From the NCBI GenBank assembly GCA_964386635.1, contig CAYLRO010000024.1:1-44769 (forward strand): DNA of 44,769 nucleotides, in the 5' to 3' direction. Below the pieces are notes generated by a model. That model made no database searches and had not been told where the DNA came from. It worked only from the letters and a program-made list of their open reading frames with translations. The position numbers and the translations under genes were made by a program. Numbering within the stretch: the first letter of the stretch is position 1; each line of letters starts with the position of its first letter. Source of the DNA: Sabulitectum sp964386635. GTDB lineage: Bacteria; Fermentibacterota; Fermentibacteria; Fermentibacterales; JCC-6. Positions 1-8,055 of the stretch are shown one piece after another.

Positions 1-1271
1 TATCTGAGACCAGTGCCGAATGCATAAAGAAGACCGTCCATGCCGGCAATGTAAACAACTCCGTCGGTTATTGCAGGGCTGGAGTAGTTTTCCGCTCCCC
101 CAGTCTGGTATGACCAGATTTCTGTTCCATCCAGAGCAGAGAGAGCTCTTATCTTTCCGTACTGTCTGTCTGCACCCTCACCGAAAAATACCGTCTGATC
201 CGCCACTCCCGGTGAACCGTGCTGCACTCCTGGTACAGACCAGACAGTTGATCCGCTGGAGCTGTTCAAACACTGGAACGAGTCAACCTGATCGGCAAAG
301 AACAGATTGCCGTAAGCAAAAGCCGGAGTGGCTGCAATGTACCAGTTTGACTGGAAAGTTGACTCCCAGAGAGTTGTTCCTGTTTCGGCATCAAATGCTC
401 TTGCAGTTCCGTCAAATCCACAGATGTAGATATTACCGTCCACCACCACAGGCGACGAATCCCAGTATCCTCCTGCAGAGGCGGAGTTTTCCCATATTAT
501 CGCCCCTGTTTCACAGTCGAGGGCGTAAAGACTGCCCTGATATGTTGGAACCAGTAATCTGTCCTGATAGAGGGACATGCACCCGGTTGAGTAGTTTGGA
601 AGGTCGATAATCCATTTCAGAGCACCATCATCCGCATCCAGGGCAAGTATCTGCATGGTATTGTAATTCGGAGCAAAACTGAAGTAAGCCACTCCTTCGC
701 TCAACACAGGGGTACCGTTCATTTTAAAAGAGGCGGAAGGCTTCACTGCCCAGATGCGCTCACCGGTACTCGCATCCAGACACCATGCGGAATCTGCAGC
801 CACATACACCCTGTTCTGATACCAGCTTACCGCATCATCCACATGATCAACAACATCATACTCCCAGAGTATCTCTCCTGTTGCCGCATCCAGAGCATAC
901 GCTGTGGAGAGCTGATCTGAAACATGAAATACGGTTCCGTTCACCACAACAGAGCTGCTGAATTCATGAGACGTTCCAGTGACAGGTGCGGTCCACAGAA
1001 CAGTATTATCAACTGGAGCAGGTGATTCTGAGAATCCGGTACGGCAGTTGTCTGCCATGTATGTATGCCAGTCGGTGTTCAACCTGGGAACCTGAACAGC
1101 TGCCAGGCCATTTAAAGCATAATGAACTGAATCAGGCAACTCATTATCATTCTCAACTATCACACGGAGGGTCAGCCAGTCTCCCTGGTAAGTTTCTCCG
1201 TCTGCAGGTTCGGTGATTGTAACGCCGGCAGCTGCCAGAAGAGAACTTATGATAATAGTAATGAGTTGCAT
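1..1271 (-). CDS. Secreted PQQ-like beta-propeller repeat protein, 3' end outside the window
   Basis: I translated the minus strand by eye. It is open from position 1271 to the left edge (423 codons) with no stop, so the C-terminus is missing. The ATG at 1271 has GGAGG 7 nt upstream; an earlier ATG at 1283 overlaps that site and is less likely. Residues 1-16 form a signal peptide (MQLITIIISSLLAAAG). An Ig-like segment follows to about residue 75. Then come seven blades with the PQQ_2 signature 'LDAxTGexxW': LDAATGEILW, LDASTGERIW, LDADDGALKW, LDCETGAIIW, FDAETGTTLW, LNSSSGSTVW and LSALDGTEIW. Such propellers act in the periplasm or outside the cell as binding scaffolds; without the quinone-dehydrogenase residues no enzyme activity can be assigned. 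The missing end may carry the same sorting domain as the neighbouring proteases. The call as a secreted propeller is secure; its function is unknown. Confidence 0.85.
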   Translation of the reverse strand, partial: MQLITIIISSLLAAAGVTITEPADGETYQGDWLTLRVIVENDNELPDSVHYALNGLAAVQVPRLNTDWHTYMADNCRTGFSESPAPVDNTVLWTAPVTGTSHEFSSSVVVNGTVFHVSDQLSTAYALDAATGEILWEYDVVDHVDDAVSWYQNRVYVAADSAWCLDASTGERIWAVKPSASFKMNGTPVLSEGVAYFSFAPNYNTMQILALDADDGALKWIIDLPNYSTGCMSLYQDRLLVPTYQGSLYALDCETGAIIWENSASAGGYWDSSPVVVDGNIYICGFDGTARAFDAETGTTLWESTFQSNWYIAATPAFAYGNLFFADQVDSFQCLNSSSGSTVWSVPGVQHGSPGVADQTVFFGEGADRQYGKIRALSALDGTEIWSYQTGGAENYSSPAITDGVVYIAGMDGLLYAFGTGLR

Positions 1272-1390
1272 TCCTGCCTCCATTTGCGATTAAAAACGCT
1301 CAATTGCCTGCAGTAGAGTCAATGGATACTATAAACCCTTATCTCCGGAGAGTCATGGCTGAAGAGAGTTTCCAGAATGGATGAACTCAC

Positions 1391-1423
1391 AAAAAGAGGC
1401 GCCCCCCAGGGGCGCCCCTTTTT
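1391..1423 (-). terminator. Intrinsic terminator after the downstream S8 peptidase gene
   Basis: An inverted repeat starts 12 nt past the stop at 1435. The left arm is 1391-1404 and the right arm 1410-1423, with one A-C mismatch and a 5-nt loop. The arms are GC-rich (GGCGCC core), flanked by five A on the plus-strand left side and five T on the right. It could therefore end transcription in either direction. The minus-strand RNA ends in a U-run, the classic rho-independent form. Confidence 0.85.
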
Positions 1424-1434
1424 CCTGGAGAATA

Positions 1435-3135
1435 CTACCTCAGAACTGTCATTCTGGATGAAACGGTCTGACCGTTCACAGTTGCTCTGACAAAGTAAAT
1501 ACCGTTGCCCATCTGTCCTGGAACCTGCCAGCTGAAGGCATTAACGCCGGCTGTGAGTTCCTGTGTTGAGATGTTGGCTGTTCTGCGGCCTGAAACATCG
1601 AACACTGCAATATCAGCAGGTCCTGCTGACAGGGTATTGATGCTGAAGGATGCAAAGGTAGAGACAGGATTGGGGCTTACGGAACTGATGCCGATTGCAG
1701 CAGGTCCTACAGCTTCCCATGTCTGCTCTTCCGTGCCAACCAGAGCAAGAGCTCCCAGAACCGCCTGGTAAGCATCTACCCGACCGGCTCCGTATGTGTT
1801 GTCCTTGCCTGCTGTACCAAGGTCTACGCTGGTTACCTCAATAAGACTGTCCATCTGTGCCACGGATAGATTCGGATTGGCACTGAGAAGAAGAGCAGCA
1901 ACACCTGCCACATGAGGAGTGGCCATTGAAGTACCGCTCATTGTTGTGTACCCGCCGGTCCACTTGGTGCTGAGAACATCCACACCGGGACCGCTGATGT
2001 CAGGGTCGATCAGAGGGCTTGAATCTGTATAGTCGGTCCAGCAGGTAACAGGGCCCCTGCTTGAAAAGTAGGCGATGACATCGCTGTTGTCCGTTGCCCC
2101 TACCGTTATTACTGCACTCAGGCCGCCGTGGTAGATCTGATCCGGGTGAAACCAGGGTGGCGGGCTGTCTCCGCTTGATCTGATAGTACCTGGAGAAGGT
2201 CCGTCATTGTGAGCACATACACTGTGGAACACTCCCGCAGTGAGCAGATTCTCTTCAGCTGTTCTCAGAGTGAGATTGCCCTGACCGGAGCCCAGTGACA
2301 TTGTAAGAACCGCAGCACCGTGATCGGTACCGAACTCCATGGCTTCAATCCAGGTAGACTCTCCGCCGAAGTAGTAGTCAATTCTCAGAGCCATAAGGGT
2401 TGCTGAAGGTGCAACTCCTGTCTCGGTACCGGCAGCTCCGTCTCCTGCCACAGACCCTGCACAGTGAGTGCCGTGACCGTAGTCGTCCATAGGGTCGTTA
2501 TCGTTATCAAAGAAATCCCAGCCATAGTGATAACCGGCTGCAGTATCGTGCCACATGTTGTTACCCAGATCGGAGTGATTGTAATCCACCCCGGTGTCGA
2601 TAACCCCAACTATTACCCCTTCACCTTCATATCCCATTGCCCACACATCATCTGCGTTGATCAATTCAACACCCCAGGCAAGAGCTTTACCTCTCTCTTC
2701 AGCATTGGGTTCACGCACCTCAACAGGCTCCACAAGACCGCCGTTCTCGTCTGCTGCTCTCTCAATGAAGACAACATCAGATCTGGCTGCCATCTGCCTG
2801 ATCACAGCAGGGGTGGTTTCACAGTACACGGCATTGGCCAGCCATAGAGATCTTACATCCTCTGTGTTTAGATCAGACAGCGCACTTATGATTCCGCTCT
2901 GAGCTGTCTCAGCAATCTCTTTCATGGCCTCTACTGCAAATTCCTGTTTCTCGGCTCTGCTCATTCCAACTGCAGCATTTTCGACCCAGTTCCTGTCAAG
3001 CTGACCGTGAGCAAGGATGAACACAGGTATCAAGTCTGTGTCCGACGATGATGACATAAGCATCTGGAGGTCCGGATCAATTGATCCTGCCATGACAGTC
3101 ACTGCCAGGGCCATAAGAACAAATATCTGTTTCAA
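1435..3135 (-). CDS. Secreted subtilisin-like (S8) serine peptidase with C-terminal sorting domain, downstream copy
   Basis: This 566-residue protein has a signal peptide (residues 1-16), a prodomain-like region (about 20-145) and an S8 catalytic domain (about 165-460). The full triad is visible: Asp180 (VIDTG), His221 (GHGTH) and Ser403 (GTSMATP), with the likely oxyanion Asn310. Residues 486-566 are a Por/type-IX-like sorting domain (SPNPVS, DVSGRR, GIYFVR), so the protein is probably exported and attached to or released from the cell surface. The start is TTG at 3135, 5 nt after AAAGGAG. It is the second gene of a tandem pair; the other copy at 3258-4958 aligns without indels. The last ~97 residues of the two are the same except for one, whereas the catalytic parts differ at many positions. 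The likely role is extracellular protein digestion. Confidence 0.93.
   Translation of the reverse strand: MKQIFVLMALAVTVMAGSIDPDLQMLMSSSSDTDLIPVFILAHGQLDRNWVENAAVGMSRAEKQEFAVEAMKEIAETAQSGIISALSDLNTEDVRSLWLANAVYCETTPAVIRQMAARSDVVFIERAADENGGLVEPVEVREPNAEERGKALAWGVELINADDVWAMGYEGEGVIVGVIDTGVDYNHSDLGNNMWHDTAAGYHYGWDFFDNDNDPMDDYGHGTHCAGSVAGDGAAGTETGVAPSATLMALRIDYYFGGESTWIEAMEFGTDHGAAVLTMSLGSGQGNLTLRTAEENLLTAGVFHSVCAHNDGPSPGTIRSSGDSPPPWFHPDQIYHGGLSAVITVGATDNSDVIAYFSSRGPVTCWTDYTDSSPLIDPDISGPGVDVLSTKWTGGYTTMSGTSMATPHVAGVAALLLSANPNLSVAQMDSLIEVTSVDLGTAGKDNTYGAGRVDAYQAVLGALALVGTEEQTWEAVGPAAIGISSVSPNPVSTFASFSINTLSAGPADIAVFDVSGRRTANISTQELTAGVNAFSWQVPGQMGNGIYFVRATVNGQTVSSRMTVLR
1444..1737 (-). repeat. Near-identical 294-bp block shared with 3267-3560, downstream copy
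   Basis: Positions 1444-1696 match 3267-3519 base for base (253 bp, offset 1823). The match continues with only two substitutions (at 1697 and in the GTCC/GCCC triplet near 1705) to 1737. The block encodes the sorting domain of the S8 peptidase. Flanking coding sequence is clearly more diverged. Confidence 0.95.
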
Positions 3136-3209
3136 TTAAACTCCTTTCACCGGGGAAAACGCCATACCTGAAGCCTGTTCAAGGATATACGTAAAATGCA
3201 GTTACATGA

Positions 3210-3235
3210 GAAGAGGGCGCCGAAGCGCCCTCTTC
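3210..3235 (-). terminator. Perfect 11-bp hairpin with UUCG loop between the two peptidase genes
   Basis: Positions 3210-3220 and 3225-3235 are perfect complements enclosing four bases. Read on the minus strand, the stem closes as C(UUCG)G, an exceptionally stable tetraloop. It lies 23 nt past the stop of the upstream peptidase gene. No U-run follows directly, so it may act as a weak terminator, an mRNA 3' stabiliser or an attenuator that reduces expression of the second copy. Confidence 0.65.
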
Positions 3236-3257
3236 ACTGCATGAACAATACAGATAT

Positions 3258-4958
3258 CTACCTTAAAACTGTCATTCTGGATGAAACGGTCTGACCGTTC
3301 ACAGTTGCTCTGACAAAGTAAATACCGTTGCCCATCTGTCCTGGAACCTGCCAGCTGAAGGCATTAACGCCGGCTGTGAGTTCCTGTGTTGAGATGTTGG
3401 CTGTTCTGCGGCCTGAAACATCGAACACTGCAATATCAGCAGGTCCTGCTGACAGGGTATTGATGCTGAAGGATGCAAAGGTAGAGACAGGATTGGGGCT
3501 TACGGAACTGATGCCGATTACAGCAGGCCCTACAGCTTCCCATGTCTGCTCTTCCGTGCCTACCATTGAAATGGCTGCGAGAACTGCCTGATAAGCGTCT
3601 ACACGCCCTGCGCCGTATGTGTTGTCCTTGCCTGCTGAACCAAGGTCAAGGCTGGTTACCTCAATAAGACTGTCCATCTGTGCAACCGTAAGGTCGGGAT
3701 TGGCACTGAGAAGAAGTGCTGCAACACCTGCAAGGTGAGGTGTGGCCATTGATGTACCGCTCATTGTTGTGTATCCGCCGCCCCACTTGGTGCTGAGAAC
3801 ATCCACACCGGGACCGCTGATGTCAGGGTCGATCAGAGGACTTGAATCGGTGTAGTCACTCCAGCAGGTAACAGGACCTCTACTGGAAAAGCTTGCAATA
3901 CCGTCACCGCTGTCGGTGGCTCCCACTGTAACAACCGCACTCTGGCCGCCCTGATAGGTCTGATCAGGGTGGAACCATGGTGGAGGACCGTCACCGGGAG
4001 AAAGAACCGACCCTGCGCTGGGACCGTCATTTGCAGCTGCAATACTGTGATAAACACCTGCAGTGAGAGCATTCTCGTTGGCTGTTCTCAGGGACATGTT
4101 TCCCTGGCCGGAACCAAGAGACATTGACATGACAGAAGCACCGTTGTCGATAGCAAACTCCATGCCCTCGATCCAGGTTGGCTCTCCGCCGTAGTAGTAG
4201 TCGATTCTTATTGCCATAAGGGTTGCTGACGGTGCAACACCTGTTTCTGTTCCTGCTGTACCGTCACCGGCAACTGAACCTGAGCAGTGTGTGCCGTGAC
4301 CATAGGTGTCCATGGGGTCGTTGTCGTTATCGTAAAAGTCCCAGCCATAGTGATAACCGGCTGCAGTATCGTGCCACATGTTGTTACCAAGGTCAGGATG
4401 GGTGTAATCTGTTCCTGTATCGATCACGGCAACAATAACGCCCTGACCCTCGTATCCAAGTGCCCATACATCATCTGCATTGATCTGAGAAACACCCCAG
4501 GCGAGAGCTTTTCCTCTCTCCTCAGCATTGGGTTCACGAACCTCAACAGGCTCTATAAGACCGCCGTTCTCATCTGAAGCTCTCTCAATGAGAACCACAT
4601 CTGATCTTGCAGCCATCTGTCTGATTGCTGAAGGTGTGGCTTTGCAGTAAACAGCGTTAGAGAGCCAGAGAGATCTGACATCCTCTGTGTTAAGATTACC
4701 CAGCTCGCTCATGATTCCAATCTGAGCAGTCTCGGCGATCTCTTTCATTGCCTGAACGGCAAACTGCTGTGTCTCGGCTCTTGTCATTCCGTCTGTAGCA
4801 TTTTCAACCCAGTTCCTGTCAAGCTGACCGTTGGCCAGGATAAACACAGGGATCAGGTCGGTGTCTGACGATGCTGACATGAGCATCTGAAGGTCTGGAT
4901 CAATAGTTCCTGCCATGGCCAGAACAGCCAGGGTAAGAAGAATAAAGATCTGTTTCAC
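3258..4958 (-). CDS. Secreted subtilisin-like (S8) serine peptidase with C-terminal sorting domain, upstream copy
   Basis: This is the paralogue of the 1435-3135 gene and also has 566 residues when started at GTG 4958. That GTG sits 5 nt after AAGGAG and matches the start of the other copy. The frame could be opened 5 codons earlier at TTG 4973, but the ribosome site lies inside that extension. The architecture is signal peptide, N-terminal region, S8 domain and sorting domain. The triad is Asp180 (VIDTG), His221 (GHGTH) and Ser403 (GTSMATP). Compared with the sister copy, substitutions cluster around the substrate region (for example AIDNG for GTDHG and YHSIAAAND for FHSVCAHND), so specificity may differ. 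The 3' 294 bp are nearly identical, suggesting recent gene conversion. Confidence 0.93.
   Translation of the reverse strand: MKQIFILLTLAVLAMAGTIDPDLQMLMSASSDTDLIPVFILANGQLDRNWVENATDGMTRAETQQFAVQAMKEIAETAQIGIMSELGNLNTEDVRSLWLSNAVYCKATPSAIRQMAARSDVVLIERASDENGGLIEPVEVREPNAEERGKALAWGVSQINADDVWALGYEGQGVIVAVIDTGTDYTHPDLGNNMWHDTAAGYHYGWDFYDNDNDPMDTYGHGTHCSGSVAGDGTAGTETGVAPSATLMAIRIDYYYGGEPTWIEGMEFAIDNGASVMSMSLGSGQGNMSLRTANENALTAGVYHSIAAANDGPSAGSVLSPGDGPPPWFHPDQTYQGGQSAVVTVGATDSGDGIASFSSRGPVTCWSDYTDSSPLIDPDISGPGVDVLSTKWGGGYTTMSGTSMATPHLAGVAALLLSANPDLTVAQMDSLIEVTSLDLGSAGKDNTYGAGRVDAYQAVLAAISMVGTEEQTWEAVGPAVIGISSVSPNPVSTFASFSINTLSAGPADIAVFDVSGRRTANISTQELTAGVNAFSWQVPGQMGNGIYFVRATVNGQTVSSRMTVLR
3267..3560 (-). 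repeat. Near-identical 294-bp block shared with 1444-1737, upstream copy
   Basis: This is the partner of the block at 1444-1737, with 253 bp of uninterrupted identity (3267-3519) and two mismatches in the rest. It encodes the C-terminal sorting domain of the upstream peptidase. Confidence 0.95.
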
Positions 4959-5056
4959 TGGAACTCCTTTCAATATCAGGGTGCGGTGTTAATTCCTATT
5001 ATTCTAGTATCTTTTTTGTGAAAATGAAACTGTACTGATTTTTTAAAAAAGTATAT

Positions 5057-5821
5057 CTATATATGTTCAGGCTTCAGAGCTGCCGCAATGCATTCTTCCA
5101 GCTGTTCTGCTGTTGCATTACTGAGAGTACAGCTTCGTGTATGAAGAAGTTCCTCAAGCCGGTGAAAGTGCTGAATGAATTCGGCATCTTTTTCCCTGAG
5201 GGCCTTTTCAGGCTCTATTCCATTAAGCCTGAGAAGGTTCACCAGATTGAAAAGAATGCTGCCGGCTCTGTTGTCCAGAGTTTCCTCTCCCTCATTAAGA
5301 GCTTCTGCTACATTCCTTCTCAGAGTCTTGCTGTCCGGCCAGGGATATCCAACTTCTGAAGCTCTCTGCTGAATCCTCCATGCTTTCTGAAGAGCAGGCA
5401 TTGCACCGGGGATGGAGTCGAAGAAACGCTTGTTATCCTTCTTCTTCTCAGCTGCCTTTATGGCTTCCCACTGCTTCTCTACCTCCTGAGGAGTAAGGGA
5501 AGAGGTTTCACTGAACACATGGGGATGGCGTCTCTTCAGCTTTTCATTGATCCTTCCTGCGACTTCAGCCAGGTCGAAATCACCTTTTTCCCTGCAGATC
5601 TCCGCTGACATTATGATGTGAAGGAGCAGGTCTCCCAGCTCCTTCCTCAGATCATCCATATCACCTTTGTCCACTGCGTCGGCAACCTCGTATGCTTCTT
5701 CCAGCATGTAGGGTCTCAGTGTTTCAAGGGTCTGCTCTCTGTCCCAGTTGCAGCCTCCGGGGCTTCTGAGAGTTCTAACTGTTTCTATAAGTTCCTGAAT
5801 GGCAATTGTGGTTTTATCCAT
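5057..5821 (-). CDS. mazG: MazG-family nucleoside triphosphate pyrophosphohydrolase
   Basis: MazG hydrolyses NTPs and dNTPs to the monophosphate and pyrophosphate, cleaning the nucleotide pool. I start it at ATG 5821 (MDKTTIAIQ, 254 residues), which matches the usual MazG start. The frame is open 48 codons further upstream but only inside the lpd gene. The N-terminal domain carries the Mg-binding set: EEAYE (EExxE) and then ELGD (ExxD). The C-terminal half keeps the fold signature (NLVNLLRLNGIEPEKALR), but the acidic residues expected there are replaced (RAGS in place of an EMGD-like motif). Only the first site looks competent. The start overlaps the lpd stop by 8 nt, so the two genes are translated together. 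Confidence 0.9.
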   Translation of the reverse strand: MDKTTIAIQELIETVRTLRSPGGCNWDREQTLETLRPYMLEEAYEVADAVDKGDMDDLRKELGDLLLHIIMSAEICREKGDFDLAEVAGRINEKLKRRHPHVFSETSSLTPQEVEKQWEAIKAAEKKKDNKRFFDSIPGAMPALQKAWRIQQRASEVGYPWPDSKTLRRNVAEALNEGEETLDNRAGSILFNLVNLLRLNGIEPEKALREKDAEFIQHFHRLEELLHTRSCTLSNATAEQLEECIAAALKPEHI

Positions 5822-7178
5822 GAAGTGAACCGATTCCTGCGCCCTCTGAAGCTTCCATGAAAAGCTCTGAAAGAGTTGGATGAGGATGTATGAACGATGC
5901 AGCATCAGAAGCTTTGATACCGGCGTTAACTGCCATAACAGCCCACCCGATAAGGCTTGATGCATCGGCTCCCACTATCTGAACACCTGTGATCGTGTCA
6001 TCCTGCTCTCTGGAGATCAGCTTTACGAAACCTTCAGTCTCATTCATTCCCACGGCTTTGCCGTTTGCGATGTATCTGGAAGCAGAAACTTTGATGCTCT
6101 CTCCCCGTTCTCTCCACTGGTCTTCGCCGGGGCCCACCATTGCGATTTCCGGGAATGTAAAAATACAGCCGCTCATTGCGTCGGCGTTGATCTTTCTTTC
6201 CGCAGCGTGGAACATGTGATGAACCGCAGCAATTCCCTGTGCTGTTCCTGCATGTGCAAGCTGCCACTTACCGGTGGCGTCTCCTGCGGCGTAAACTCCT
6301 GGAAGATTAGTTCTGTTGAAATCATCAGTTATTATGTTTCCCCGCTGATCCATCTGGATTCCGGCTGCCTCAAAGCCGCAGTCCTTTGTTTTTGAAATAC
6401 GTCCGATGGAGGCAAGGATCTTCTCTGCTGTGAGAACAGTGCCGTCATCCAGTGTTACAGATGCCTCTCCCGGGGTGATATTCACAGAGGAAGCAGCTAT
6501 ACCTGTATGGATCTTTACCTTTGCCTTCTTCAGTGATTTCTCCACAACGGCAGCCACATCAGCATCCACCCCGGGAAGAATCCCGGGAAGCATTTCGACA
6601 ATTGTTACGCTTACACCGAAAGTGGCCAGAATAGAGGCAAACTCGCAGCCGATAACACCGCCGCCGATGATTATCAGGCTTTCAGGGAGAGTGTCCATTG
6701 CAAGAATATCTTTGCTGGTGAGTAAACCGTCCTGCCTGAGGAAACCGGGGATAAGGGGAGCAGAGCCAGGCGACAGCAGAATGTTCTCTGCTGACACGAT
6801 CTTCCCCTCCACGTTAATGGAATCCGGGCCGGCAAGCCTGCCATGACCTCTGATTATCTCAATACCAAGATGCTTGAAGTGGGCCTCAATACCTTTGCGC
6901 AGCCTTGTAACAACCATATTTTTTCTTTTGGAAATAGAAGCATAATCGAATTCGAGAGCTCCCTGAAGACCAAACTTTTTGGCTGAAAGACTGTGTTTGA
7001 AAAGAGAAGCGGATGCCACAAGTGTCTTTGTGGGAATACAGCCCCAGTTGAGACAGGTTCCTCCCATTTCAGCCTTTTCAACAAGTGCAACCCTTTTACC
7101 CAGTTGGGCAGCCCTCAGAGCAGGAACATATCCTGCAGGCCCTCCGCCGAGAATTGCAAGGTCGTATTTTTCTGACAT
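5814..7178 (-). CDS. lpdA: Dihydrolipoyl dehydrogenase (E3)
   Basis: This FAD flavoenzyme reoxidises dihydrolipoamide for 2-oxoacid dehydrogenases or the glycine cleavage system, passing electrons to NAD+. It has 454 residues. Features seen: an N-terminal GGGPAG dinucleotide fold, the redox disulfide Cys42/Cys47 in GGTCLNWGCIPTK, a second NAD fold (IIGGGVIGCEFASI) and the C-terminal dyad His433/Glu438 in HPHPTLSE. ATG 7178 is preceded by AGGAGA. No E1, E2 or gcv genes are nearby, so its partner complex cannot be told. It heads an lpd-mazG operon and diverges from the TPR-tldDE operon across a 130-bp gap. Confidence 0.95.
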   Translation of the reverse strand: MSEKYDLAILGGGPAGYVPALRAAQLGKRVALVEKAEMGGTCLNWGCIPTKTLVASASLFKHSLSAKKFGLQGALEFDYASISKRKNMVVTRLRKGIEAHFKHLGIEIIRGHGRLAGPDSINVEGKIVSAENILLSPGSAPLIPGFLRQDGLLTSKDILAMDTLPESLIIIGGGVIGCEFASILATFGVSVTIVEMLPGILPGVDADVAAVVEKSLKKAKVKIHTGIAASSVNITPGEASVTLDDGTVLTAEKILASIGRISKTKDCGFEAAGIQMDQRGNIITDDFNRTNLPGVYAAGDATGKWQLAHAGTAQGIAAVHHMFHAAERKINADAMSGCIFTFPEIAMVGPGEDQWRERGESIKVSASRYIANGKAVGMNETEGFVKLISREQDDTITGVQIVGADASSLIGWAVMAVNAGIKASDAASFIHPHPTLSELFMEASEGAGIGSLHG

Positions 7179-7308
7179 TTCCGGTCTCCTTTTAAAAGCA
7201 TGATCTGTATATCTTAAGATTGTAATATAACACCTGCGGGTCCGCTCATCTCTTGCCTGCTGCAGTTTTCAATTGTAGGATTCGGAGATAACAAGAGGGG
7301 AGTACCGG

Positions 7309-8055
7309 ATGTTGTTTGCCATGATTCTGATGGTGTCTTTAACCGGGATGGATGTGGATTCCCTGACCGCTGCACTCCATGTGGAAACAGGCATGGCTTA
7401 TCTGGAGCAGGGTCTTCCGGACAGAGCTCTGCAGGAATTCAATACAGCCCTGGAAAAGAGTGACCGGGCATGGGATGCTTATCTTGGTCTGGGAAGAATA
7501 GCAGTTCTTAACAGTGCCTGGGGCACTGCCGAGGAACACTACACAATGTACATGGAGCTTAAACCCTTTGATCACAGGGCACCGCTTGAACTGTCTGAAA
7601 TGTTTTTAACTCTTCCTGCCAGATTCGAAGAAGCTGTGGCTTATGCTGACCAGGCCCTCACCCTTGCACCGCTTGATGGAAGATGCTGGCTTGCGGTGGC
7701 GGATGCAGAAGCCGGTCTGGGCAATACCGAGGATGCAATTGCCTGGTACACCAGAACAATCATAGAAAATGAAGAACTGGCATTTGAGGCAAGACTGCGT
7801 ATGGGCAGCCTTCTCTTCCAGCAGGGAGACCTGTCCGGTTCAAGAGAAGTTCTTCTTCCTGCGGCTTCTGCTGGTATGGCTGAAGCTCACCGACTGCTCT
7901 CTCTTATCTATCTTGAACAGCATGACCATCTCAGGGCCATTGATAACATCAACAGATACCTTTTCCTGAAGCCTAATGGACTCTGGGCTGATTCCGCCAG
8001 ACAATATCTGGAAGAGCTGAGTTTTGAATCAGCTGCCGGAATAAGGGAGGAATAA
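7309..8055 (+). CDS. TPR-repeat protein, first gene of the tldDE operon
   Basis: The protein has 248 residues with a short hydrophobic N-terminus (MLFAMILMVSLTG) that could be a signal peptide or anchor. About five to six tetratricopeptide-type helical pairs follow, such as 'AYLEQGLPDRALQEFNTAL', 'YADQALTLAPLDGRCWLAVA' and 'LRAIDNINRYLFLKPNG'. ATG 7309 has GAGGGGAG upstream. The TAA stop abuts the GTG of tldD, so the three genes are surely co-transcribed. TPR proteins mediate protein contacts; here it might present substrates to TldD/TldE, but that is inference from position only. Confidence 0.8.
   Translation: MLFAMILMVSLTGMDVDSLTAALHVETGMAYLEQGLPDRALQEFNTALEKSDRAWDAYLGLGRIAVLNSAWGTAEEHYTMYMELKPFDHRAPLELSEMFLTLPARFEEAVAYADQALTLAPLDGRCWLAVADAEAGLGNTEDAIAWYTRTIIENEELAFEARLRMGSLLFQQGDLSGSREVLLPAASAGMAEAHRLLSLIYLEQHDHLRAIDNINRYLFLKPNGLWADSARQYLEELSFESAAGIREE

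Noticed and set aside
20..610. Long open frame on the plus strand
   Set aside because: It is the antisense shadow of the PQQ propeller gene; its product has no recognisable fold and is biased in composition.
1435..4958. Type IX secretion machinery or a mobile element with the protease pair
   Set aside because: Only the C-terminal sorting domains are here; no por/gld genes, no terminal repeats or target duplications flank the pair.
7179..7308. Riboswitch in the lpd/TPR divergent gap
   Set aside because: The gap is AT-rich with several -10-like boxes, but no conserved aptamer pattern or strong paired structure was seen.
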